Positions 35,644 to 43,463 of a DNA stretch of 64,000 nucleotides are shown piece after piece. Both the position numbers and the translations under genes were made by a program. Source of the stretch: Fodinibius sp051746985 (GTDB taxonomy: Bacteria; Bacteroidota; Rhodothermia; Balneolales; Balneolaceae); NCBI GenBank assembly GCA_051746985.1, contig JBNJFP010000011.1, positions 1-64,000 of the forward strand, written 5' to 3'. The notes beneath the pieces were generated by a model. The model searched no databases. It was not told the DNA's origin and was given only the letters and a program-made list of their open reading frames with translations. Positions within the stretch are counted from its first letter, which is position 1; every line of letters starts with the position of its first letter.

Positions 35644-37503
35644 TTACGGGCAGTTGCCCCAGTCGGGTGTATTGGAATCCTCGAGGGCTGAACTTCCGCC
35701 GTTAAATCCACCTGAATCGGAATCTATTTCCTCAACACACCAGCCGGTGAGATCGTGGTTAAATATAGTGGCATTATAAAACATATAGCCCATAGTCGTT
35801 ACGTTGCTTACGTCCCAGTTGCCGATATCCTGGTCAAACGCATCTGCATTCCTAAACATCCAACTCATATCCGTCACCTTACTGACGTCCCAGCCGCTGA
35901 TATCCCCGTTGAACACTTCTGCACCATCAAACATATGTTCCATGTCGGTTACATTACTTACATCCCAGTTTCCGATATCCTGATTGAACGCTTCTGCAGA
36001 CCTAAACATATAGCTCATATCCGTTACGTTTCTAACGTCCCAGTCGCCAATATCTTGGTTGAACGCATCTGCATTACTAAACATAAGGTTCATGTCCGTT
36101 ACACTGCTAACATCCCAGCTGCCAATATCTTGGTTGAACACATCTGCACTGAGAAACATACGCTCCATATTCGTTACGTTGCTAACGTCCCAGCTGCCAA
36201 TATCCGCATTGAAATCTTCAGCATCAACAAACATCGAATCCATGGCCGTTACATTACTGACATCCCAATTACTTATATCTTGGTTAAAACTGTGGGTATC
36301 TTCCAGCAGCTTAGACATATCCGTAACGGGTGTAGTACATGCCCTGGTAACATCCTCTCCATTATCAATCATTTGCTCCAGGGTGGATCGATCTACGGCC
36401 TCATACTCCGTACCATACTTCTCACCGTTTAAGATTCCTTTATCCCCGGGTTCCGCTTCGGGACATACCACTGTTTCCCCGTTTTTGGCGGTGTAAAACA
36501 GGGGTTCTTCTTTAAAAAAAGCCTTAATATCCCGTTCCGAATGCACCGTTACACTTATCTCGGGCGTGGTGCCGGAGATTTCTCCCGCCCATTCTTTAAA
36601 GTCCCAGTTGTCGTCGGGGTCGGCGGTAAGGGTAACTTTACTGCCATATTCATATTCACTTTCGTCTGGATCTTTGGCAACCGAACCTTCGCCCTGAATA
36701 TCAGGGGCCAGGGCAAATGTTTTGCGCTCGAATACCGCCGTTACCGTCTTTGCGGTATCCACGGTAACTTGGGCGGGATTGTCGGATCCTTCCAGGTCAT
36801 CTTTCCATTCCACAAATTCCCATCCTTCGGCTGCGCTGGGATCGAGCTCTACCACATCCCCGTACTCATAGTCTTTGGCTTTCGATATCACCTGCTCGGA
36901 TACGGCCCCGCTGCCATCTGTTCTTACGTTTAACTTATAGTCTTTCTTTTCAAATACGGCGGTCACCTCTTTAGGATCATCCACGGTAACCTGTGCCGGA
37001 TTATCGGTTTCTTCCACATCGCCGGTCCATTCCACAAACCTGTAGCCTTCGGCCGGACTGGCGGTGAGCTCGACCACAGTTCCGTCTTCATACTCTTTGG
37101 ATTTTTCCTCTACCACTTGTTCCTGGACGGTTCCCTCACCTTTGGTGTCCACGGTTAGCTCGTACTCTTTTTTCTCAAAGTTGGCCGTCAGGTTATAGTC
37201 TTCATTTACCGTAAGGGGCAGCGGGTTGCTTTCAAACTCCACATCGCCCGTCCAACCGGTAAATACATAGTCATCTTCCGCATTGGCGTACACCTGAATC
37301 TCTTTGCCTTCCTCGTATTCCGTCTCTGAATCAGGCGTAATACTGCCGGCATCCGAGGGTGAAGCATCCACCGAAACCGTGTAGGTTGCCGGTTCGTCGC
37401 TATCGTCATCATTACCCGAATCGGGGCCCGTGCTCGAATCGCCACATGCAGCGAGCATAAAAGTGACCATTGCTGTAATCAAAAAAAGTAGTAGTCGTTT
37501 CAT
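35644..37503 (-). CDS. BspA-family lipoprotein with InlB-type repeats (copy 3)
   Basis: A 619-residue paralogue, lipobox LAAC. It has four InlB B-repeat domains (starts: VSVDASPSDAGSI, LTVDTKGEGTVQE, LNVRTDGSGAVSE, LAPDIQGEGSVAK), then 8 BspA units and the WCVEEID cap. The bridge between the two parts differs from copies 1 and 2 (GILNGEKYGTEYEAVDRSTLEQM). It is probably a rod with an adhesive tip; its ligand is unknown. It has an ECF-type promoter, and the terminator at 35589-35618 follows it. Confidence 0.92.
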   Translation of the reverse strand: MKRLLLFLITAMVTFMLAACGDSSTGPDSGNDDDSDEPATYTVSVDASPSDAGSITPDSETEYEEGKEIQVYANAEDDYVFTGWTGDVEFESNPLPLTVNEDYNLTANFEKKEYELTVDTKGEGTVQEQVVEEKSKEYEDGTVVELTASPAEGYRFVEWTGDVEETDNPAQVTVDDPKEVTAVFEKKDYKLNVRTDGSGAVSEQVISKAKDYEYGDVVELDPSAAEGWEFVEWKDDLEGSDNPAQVTVDTAKTVTAVFERKTFALAPDIQGEGSVAKDPDESEYEYGSKVTLTADPDDNWDFKEWAGEISGTTPEISVTVHSERDIKAFFKEEPLFYTAKNGETVVCPEAEPGDKGILNGEKYGTEYEAVDRSTLEQMIDNGEDVTRACTTPVTDMSKLLEDTHSFNQDISNWDVSNVTAMDSMFVDAEDFNADIGSWDVSNVTNMERMFLSADVFNQDIGSWDVSSVTDMNLMFSNADAFNQDIGDWDVRNVTDMSYMFRSAEAFNQDIGNWDVSNVTDMEHMFDGAEVFNGDISGWDVSKVTDMSWMFRNADAFDQDIGNWDVSNVTTMGYMFYNATIFNHDLTGWCVEEIDSDSGGFNGGSSALEDSNTPDWGNCP

Positions 37504-37599
37504 AATCGTTGTGTTTTAAATGTGCATTAATGGGATTCCTATCAATTGTAGTTCCATCCCTACATTTATAATGCGTAATGCCAAGCAAAATCGACTCAT
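37501..37599 (-). repeat. Duplicated leader of BspA-like genes (copy B)
   Basis: Partner of 35454-35552; three differences in 99 bases. Similarity stops just upstream of the promoter -35. Confidence 0.93.
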
Positions 37600-37860
37600 T
37601 TTTTTGTTTTTAGCTCGGTTATGGGCCAACCATTCTCTCCAAATTCCTCAGGATAGATAGTTTTTTGTTCTTGGATGGCGGACGATTAGGCAATAAGGGC
37701 TTTTGCAATAAAGTGTTTCGGAGGGCATCTGATTCGCTGGAAACCTGATAATGAAAACTATTCCAGCCACTGTAAAATATTCAGTTTTCTCATCCAAAAA
37801 TGACTTCTGCATTCTTCTGACCCGCCATTATTTTTTGCAGATAACCCTTATTATCCTTTT
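37504..37860. other. 357-base intergenic region
   Basis: The first 96 bases are the duplicated BspA leader with its promoter. The remaining 260 bases show no recognised gene. Short minus-strand frames are interrupted by stops and look non-coding. The boundary to housekeeping genes falls here. Confidence 0.6.
37571..37597 (-). promoter_or_regulatory. ECF-type promoter before BspA-like copy 3
   Basis: Reading the minus strand: GAGTC (37597-37593), 16 bases, ACGCAT (37576-37571), TAGG eight bases later. The ATG lies 68 bases downstream. Confidence 0.52.
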
Positions 37861-38427
37861 TCATAAATTAAAATAGGCCGCTTGCTCTTGAGGGATATGC
37901 ACATCGGGATTTCGTTCACTGATAAACCGCATGATATCGGCAATATCATCTACTTTAAGGGTAATGGAAGCTGATTGGGCGCCCAAAAGTTTTTTAAATG
38001 ATGATCCGCCTTTTGACTGATACAGCAGGTGATAACTGGTGGAAAAATCGAACAGTGCTTCATCCTCATCACGGGGAAAATGGGGAGCAAATTTCAAGGT
38101 GGTAATTTTACCTACAGGAATTTTTAGGGTATCGGTATGCACATCTCCTTTTTTAATATCGATAACCAGCTGATTGTCTTTAAAATAAAGAATAAAATGA
38201 TACAGAGGCTCAGAAACTTTGATGATCCCCCAAAAGCTAATCCCGAAAAGTCCCAGCGCCAAAAGTTGTCGTACGTTAAATGGGTACCAATCGGTAGTCA
38301 CAAACGAGCCAATAAGCAGGTAGGTGCCTGCAGCCGTGGTAAAGAGGATGATTAATCCCCAAAAAAGGTGGTTGCTTTCTTCAAATACATGCAGTTCTTT
38401 ATGCCTCATTGTCATTGCATTAGGCAA
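37861..38427 (-). CDS. Hypothetical membrane protein with two helices
   Basis: A 188-residue protein that I do not recognise. Two membrane helices lie near residues 22-45 and 54-72. A cytoplasmic-type beta-rich domain follows (LYFKDNQLVIDIKK, TLKIPVGKITTLKFAP), like PH-domain-type membrane proteins of unknown function. Three in-frame ATGs lie close together at the N-terminus; Met7 (38409) is an equally good start. It is divergent from gatB with 88 bases between. The amino-acid composition is ordinary, unlike the acidic lipoproteins beside it. Confidence 0.7.
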   Translation of the reverse strand: MPNAMTMRHKELHVFEESNHLFWGLIILFTTAAGTYLLIGSFVTTDWYPFNVRQLLALGLFGISFWGIIKVSEPLYHFILYFKDNQLVIDIKKGDVHTDTLKIPVGKITTLKFAPHFPRDEDEALFDFSTSYHLLYQSKGGSSFKKLLGAQSASITLKVDDIADIMRFISERNPDVHIPQEQAAYFNL

Positions 38428-38515
38428 TATCGATTTTATATCAGAATGATTAATAAAAGTCCCAGACGTTTAATATCTTTCGCCATCAAAATAAAACAAG
38501 TAATAAATTGAAGTG

Positions 38516-39967
38516 ATGAGCAGTTCGGTCAACGATAAGTACGAAGCAGTTATTGGACTTGAAGTCCATGCCCAACTCTTAACAGAAAGTAAGGCTTTTG
38601 CCCCGGTTTCAACAGAATTTGGAGGATCGCCCAACACGCAGGTTACTCCGCTCTGCCTGGGACATCCGGGAACGTTGCCGGTGCTGAATGAAAACCTGGT
38701 ACGTTATATCATTAAAATGGGGCTGGCTACCAACTGTAGCATCGCACGAAAATCAATTTTTGCCCGCAAAAACTATTTTTATCCCGATCTGCCCAAAGGA
38801 TATCAGATTTCGCAGTACGAAACGCCCATCTGTCACGATGGAAATATCACTATTACTACTGATGAAGTAGAGAAAGAAATCGGTATTACTCGCATCCACA
38901 TGGAAGAGGACGCCGGGAAATCTATCCACGATCAGGACCCGTTTAATACCCTTATTGACCTAAATCGTGCTGGTGTGCCGCTTATCGAAATTGTATCAGA
39001 GCCAGATTTACGAACACCCAAAGAAGCTTACGAGTATTTGAAGCGCATCAAGCAGATTGTGCAATACCTCGAAATTTGCGACGGAAATATGGAGGAGGGA
39101 AGCCTGCGATGCGATGCCAACGTTTCGGTGCGTCCTAAGGGACAAGAAAAATTCGGAACGCGAACGGAGCTTAAAAATATGAACTCGTTCCGGAACGTGG
39201 AGCGAGCTATTGAATTTGAAATTGAACGGCAGATAGACCTTATCGAGTCGGGCGGTGAAGTGGTGCAACAAACGCTGCTCTGGGACGCCAACAAGATGGA
39301 AACGCGCATGATGCGTTCCAAAGAGGAAGCCCACGATTACCGCTATTTCCCTGAACCGGATATTCCGCCGGTTATGGTGACCGATGATATGCTCAGTGAG
39401 ATAAAGGCCGAACTGCCAGAGATGCCGGATGTACGCAAGCAGCGCTTTATAGATGAGTTTGGGATGAGTGACGATGATGCCCAGACGCTAACCGAAGATC
39501 GCTACCTGGCGGATTATTATGAAGATGTGCTGGATCATGTTGATAGTCCCAAGGCTGTATCGAATTTAATATTGACAGAAGTGTTGCGCACACTAAACGA
39601 TCAAAGCATTACTATTACGGATTTTACGGTTTCTGCCGAACGGTTGGCCGGACTTGTACAACTCCGAGAGGATGATAAAATAAATTCATCGGCGATGACG
39701 GAGATCTATAACGCCATGCTCGAAGAGGATAAAGATGCTGAAGCGCTTGCCAAAGAGATGAATTTGATTCAGGTTTCAGATACTGGATTTTTGGAACCTA
39801 TCGTGGATAAAGTAATTGAGCAACATCCCGAAGAGGTAGAACGGTATCGCGATGGCAAAAAGGGGTTGATTGGCTTTTTTATTGGTCAGGTAATGCAGCG
39901 TTCGCAAGGCAAAGCCAATCCACAAATGGTGCGTGAGATGATAAGCGAACGTCTTGAAAATGAATAA
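38516..39967 (+). CDS. gatB: Asp/Glu-tRNA amidotransferase subunit B
   Basis: A 483-residue GatB, the kinase/tRNA-binding subunit of GatCAB, which converts Glu-tRNA(Gln) or Asp-tRNA(Asn) to the amide forms. Visible motifs are EAVIGLEVHAQL, PLCLGHPGTLPVLNE, FARKNYFYPDLPKGYQISQY, and HMEEDAGKSIHD; the YqeY-like tail ends RSQGKANPQMVREMISERL. ATG 38516 is preferred to the GTG directly before it. gatA and gatC are not in the window, so the subunits are dispersed, as is common outside Firmicutes. Indirect tRNA charging is implied. Confidence 0.97.
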   Translation: MSSSVNDKYEAVIGLEVHAQLLTESKAFAPVSTEFGGSPNTQVTPLCLGHPGTLPVLNENLVRYIIKMGLATNCSIARKSIFARKNYFYPDLPKGYQISQYETPICHDGNITITTDEVEKEIGITRIHMEEDAGKSIHDQDPFNTLIDLNRAGVPLIEIVSEPDLRTPKEAYEYLKRIKQIVQYLEICDGNMEEGSLRCDANVSVRPKGQEKFGTRTELKNMNSFRNVERAIEFEIERQIDLIESGGEVVQQTLLWDANKMETRMMRSKEEAHDYRYFPEPDIPPVMVTDDMLSEIKAELPEMPDVRKQRFIDEFGMSDDDAQTLTEDRYLADYYEDVLDHVDSPKAVSNLILTEVLRTLNDQSITITDFTVSAERLAGLVQLREDDKINSSAMTEIYNAMLEEDKDAEALAKEMNLIQVSDTGFLEPIVDKVIEQHPEEVERYRDGKKGLIGFFIGQVMQRSQGKANPQMVREMISERLENE

Positions 39968-40004
39968 TTAGGTCTTAGCTAACAAAGGGATTCTAATCAC
40001 ACAT

Positions 40005-41375
40005 ATGTTCAAAAAATATAGTCTTTTTCTGGCATTCCTCATCACAATAGTAGGTTGGGGATGCTCCGCTGAATCTGATCACAAGCAAGCACATATCTCT
40101 GGAAGTTTTACGGTTGCCGATTCGTCTGACGAAAATACCGACTATTCAGACATCGGTTTTACGATTATTCAGGAAGATACGGCAGGCGAAATTACGGATA
40201 CCCTTTTTCATGCGGTAACTGATTCAAACGGCAGTTTTTCTGGTACGGCAACATTTCAGGAAAAACAGCAATATCCGATGACTATCAGTCGTAACGATAA
40301 TGACATCGGACGTGGTGGCATTATTTTGGCTGAAGGCGACTCCGTTTTTATAACAGGACAGCTTCCCGATGTGGCGAATACCTTAAACATTTCTTCCCGC
40401 GAGCATGAAGCTATGGAAAAGTTCCAGCAACTTGGCACTAACTTTCGACAAGTAATGGAGTTTGCCCGCGCGGGACAAATCACCGGTGATTCCCTACGCA
40501 ATGAGCTGCAGAAGTGGAGCAATTTGTACTGGGATGTTTATGAAGAAGAGGAGGGAACGTTTGCCTCGTATCTTTCGGCCCGGGAATCGATTAAAATTTT
40601 AGAGGATTTGGATCAACCTGAGATGATGAATCGCATCCGTGTGGTGGATAATCATGATGATCTCAGTGATTTGGGTGCTACCCGCGGGAAACGGTATTTG
40701 GCCCAAAATGAAGGGCTTACTTCTGCGCTTACCTACCTCGACTCGCTTGCAAATGTTACCGAGTCCGAAGCCCCCTCAAAACGTATTGCCATGGAAAAGG
40801 TTAAGCTCTTATACGACAGTGCGCGTGTAGATGCGGCCCAGCGCGAACTCGACCAGTTTAAAAAACAGTTTTCCGAAGATACCTCATCCAATGAGTGGGT
40901 AGAATCGATGAGCTATGACTTGAATTATTTATCACCTGGCGAAACCATTCCGGATTTCCAATTTGCGCATAATGGTTCGTCGATCAGTCGCGATTCCATG
41001 ATAGGCCAGCCTTATATCCTGGAAATAACCCGATTGAGCAATAACTTGTATCAGGATCAGTTTGATCGAACCGTTGTCATCCACAGTATATATAAAAATT
41101 ACGGCTTGCAGGTGGTTACCATACCGCTTGACGAAAACCAGGTTACCGTCGATGCCTTTTTTGAGGAGCGCGTAAAACCCTGGCCCGTCGCCGACGCAGA
41201 AACGTTTGATCGCGATACGCTACTGGAACAATTTAATATTCGCTTGATACCCACCCGATTTTTGATCGATAAGGATGGCAAAATAGTACGCAAGTATGTA
41301 GGTAACGAATATGATGATGTCATTCAGGGCATTCAACAAATTTTAAACAATAAAGAAGAGGAACCTCCGTCATGA
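40005..41375 (+). CDS. Thioredoxin-fold lipoprotein lacking the CxxC
   Basis: A 456-residue lipoprotein, lipobox GWGC. An N-terminal beta domain (about 30-125, DUF4369-like) and a helical middle precede a C-terminal thioredoxin-like domain (about 310-445) recognisable from GETIPDFQF, VVTIPLDENQVTV, and RLIPTRFLIDKDGKIVRKYVG with the cis-proline motif IPT. Where TlpA proteins have WCxxC, this one has ITRLSNNLYQDQF, so it cannot act as a disulfide oxidoreductase through that site. A binding or scaffold role is possible. The stop overlaps the tpiA start by 4 bases (ATGA), so translation is coupled. Confidence 0.82.
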   Translation: MFKKYSLFLAFLITIVGWGCSAESDHKQAHISGSFTVADSSDENTDYSDIGFTIIQEDTAGEITDTLFHAVTDSNGSFSGTATFQEKQQYPMTISRNDNDIGRGGIILAEGDSVFITGQLPDVANTLNISSREHEAMEKFQQLGTNFRQVMEFARAGQITGDSLRNELQKWSNLYWDVYEEEEGTFASYLSARESIKILEDLDQPEMMNRIRVVDNHDDLSDLGATRGKRYLAQNEGLTSALTYLDSLANVTESEAPSKRIAMEKVKLLYDSARVDAAQRELDQFKKQFSEDTSSNEWVESMSYDLNYLSPGETIPDFQFAHNGSSISRDSMIGQPYILEITRLSNNLYQDQFDRTVVIHSIYKNYGLQVVTIPLDENQVTVDAFFEERVKPWPVADAETFDRDTLLEQFNIRLIPTRFLIDKDGKIVRKYVGNEYDDVIQGIQQILNNKEEEPPS

Positions 41376-42142
41376 GAAACTTTTTAATTGCCGGTAACTG
41401 GAAAATGAATTGTGGCCCTAAAGATACTTCAACACTTTTGCAGGGTATTAAAAACAAGACCAATGGGGCACCCGATAATGTTGATGGATTGGTTTGTCCC
41501 CCAATGATTTCGTTGACAACAGCTTCAGTAGAGCTTCATGATATTCCGGGAGTTGCACTGGGAGCTCAAAATGTACATTTCGAAGATAATGGCGCTTTTA
41601 CGGGAGAAGTAAGTACTGCAATGCTTAACGAAGTGAACTGCGAATATGTTATTTTGGGTCACTCCGAGCGACGCCAATATTTTGGAGAAACCGATAAGAC
41701 GGTGAATGCAAAAGTCAACAAATCGGTTAATGATGGATTAAAACCGGTAATCTGTGTGGGCGAATCGCTGGATCAACGCAAAGCCGGAGAACATAAGTTG
41801 CGGGTAAAAAAGCAAGTTCAGGCTGCACTCATTGGCATCGCAGAGGAAGATGCGGCCAATGTTGTTATTGCATATGAACCGATTTGGGCTATTGGAACAG
41901 GCGAAACAGCAACACCCGATCAGGCGCAGGAGATGCACAAAATGATTCGAGAAGTACTTGCCGAGTTGTACTCCGAGGACAATGCCGAAAGTATCCGCAT
42001 TTTATATGGCGGAAGCATGAAGCCGCACAATGCCGAAGAGCTGCTGGCACAACCTGACGTTGATGGTGGACTCATTGGCGGTGCTTCGTTAAAGGCAGAT
42101 AGCTTTACCGAAATAATGAACATTGCTGCAGAACTTTCTTAA
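41372..42142 (+). CDS. tpiA: Triosephosphate isomerase
   Basis: A 256-residue TIM-barrel enzyme that interconverts DHAP and glyceraldehyde-3-phosphate. The catalytic residues are present: Lys11 (NWKMN), His97 (GHSERR) and Glu169 (AYEPIWAIGTG). The phosphate-binding LYGGSMKPHN and GGLIGGASL motifs are in place. Length is normal. It overlaps the preceding lipoprotein gene by 4 bases and is 40 bases ahead of purD. Confidence 0.98.
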   Translation: MRNFLIAGNWKMNCGPKDTSTLLQGIKNKTNGAPDNVDGLVCPPMISLTTASVELHDIPGVALGAQNVHFEDNGAFTGEVSTAMLNEVNCEYVILGHSERRQYFGETDKTVNAKVNKSVNDGLKPVICVGESLDQRKAGEHKLRVKKQVQAALIGIAEEDAANVVIAYEPIWAIGTGETATPDQAQEMHKMIREVLAELYSEDNAESIRILYGGSMKPHNAEELLAQPDVDGGLIGGASLKADSFTEIMNIAAELS

Positions 42143-42182
42143 CGGCAGTTGAACCCTGTTTAACAGAAAAAATATTATACTC

Positions 42183-43463
42183 ATGAATGTATTGCTGCTG
42201 GGTAGTGGTGGACGCGAACACGCAATGGCATGGAGCATTGCCAAATCAGATAAACTCAATGAACTCTTTATTGCTCCCGGAAATCCCGGTACGGCACAAA
42301 TAGGTACCAACGTTGACCTTTCGCCTACCGATTTTGATGGCATTCTATCCTTTATTGAGGATAACGGGATTGATCTTACGGTGGTGGGACCCGAAAAGCC
42401 GCTTGTTGAGGGCATTACCGATTTCCTGGAAGAAAAAGGACACAATGTTTTTGGTCCATCGAAATATGCGGCCCAGCTTGAAGGCAGCAAAAAATTTGCT
42501 AATGAATTCATGAAGCAGAACCGAATTCCCACGGCCGATTTCCAAACCTATTCCCGTGATGAGTTCACAAAAGCGCTTAAAGTAATTAAGAGCAAAGATG
42601 AATATCCTGTTGTGCTTAAGGCTGATGGATTAGCTGGCGGCAAAGGGGTATTTATTTGCGAATCTGCTGAAGAAGTTGAGAAAAGGTTGAATGAATTAAA
42701 AGAAGATGAGCGTTTCCAGAAGGCCGCCCAGAAGCTGGTCGTTGAAGAATTTATGCGGGGGGAAGAAGCTTCTGTTTTTGTGATCTCGGATGGCAAAACG
42801 GCTAAAATTCTGCATTATGCTCAGGATCATAAGCGCATCGGCGATGGCGATACCGGACTTAATACCGGCGGCATGGGAGCCTATTGTCCCACTCCTGTTA
42901 TCGGCAACAAAATGCTTCAGCGCATCGAAAAAGAGATTATTCTACCCACCATCTCTGCGATGTTGCTTGATGAAAATCCCTACAAGGGTATTTTATATTG
43001 TGGATTGATGATGACGAACGAAGGACCTAAGGTTGTGGAGTTTAATTGTCGGTTGGGTGATCCAGAAGCACAGGCGGTGTTACCTTCGCTGGAGTCGGAT
43101 TTTCTGGAATTGATGGAGGCGTCGGTAAACGAAGATCTCGATAACACAGAGGTAAAAGTGGATAACAGATATCGCTGCTGTGTGGTGTTGGCATCGGATG
43201 GATATCCGCTGGAATATCAGAAGGGAAAAGTTATTACTGGTATTGAGGATGTTTCAGAGGATGCCCTCGTTTTTCATGCCGGAACTAAAATGGAAGACGA
43301 TAAAATCTATAGCGATGGTGGAAGAGTGCTAAGCGTAGTGGGTGCTGGGGATACGCTCGATGAGTCGATCCAAAAAACCTATGGCGAAGTAAAAAAGGTC
43401 AATTTTGAGAACCGATATTACCGGTCAGATATTGGGACGAAGGGACTGAAATACCTCAATTAA
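42183..43463 (+). CDS. purD: Phosphoribosylamine-glycine ligase (GAR synthetase)
   Basis: A 426-residue ATP-grasp enzyme catalysing the second step of de novo purine synthesis (phosphoribosylamine, glycine and ATP to GAR). It begins LLLGSGGREHAMAW. The ATP-grasp core shows VVLKADGLAGGKGVFIC and EEFMRGEEASVFV, and the signature DHKRIGDGDTGLNTGGMGAY is complete; the metal region reads VVEFNCRLGDPEAQ. Length is normal. Its TAA overlaps the TAA of convergent menE within TTAA. Confidence 0.98.
   Translation: MNVLLLGSGGREHAMAWSIAKSDKLNELFIAPGNPGTAQIGTNVDLSPTDFDGILSFIEDNGIDLTVVGPEKPLVEGITDFLEEKGHNVFGPSKYAAQLEGSKKFANEFMKQNRIPTADFQTYSRDEFTKALKVIKSKDEYPVVLKADGLAGGKGVFICESAEEVEKRLNELKEDERFQKAAQKLVVEEFMRGEEASVFVISDGKTAKILHYAQDHKRIGDGDTGLNTGGMGAYCPTPVIGNKMLQRIEKEIILPTISAMLLDENPYKGILYCGLMMTNEGPKVVEFNCRLGDPEAQAVLPSLESDFLELMEASVNEDLDNTEVKVDNRYRCCVVLASDGYPLEYQKGKVITGIEDVSEDALVFHAGTKMEDDKIYSDGGRVLSVVGAGDTLDESIQKTYGEVKKVNFENRYYRSDIGTKGLKYLN

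Noticed and set aside
32279..36496. Long plus-strand open frames opposite the BspA-like genes (for example 32279-32665 and 35755-36432)
   Set aside because: They are antisense shadows of the regular BspA repeats; their own repeats mirror the opposite strand and match no family.
37622..37800. Short minus-strand frames in the 37504-37860 gap
   Set aside because: Under 50 codons, interrupted by stops, no recognisable motif.
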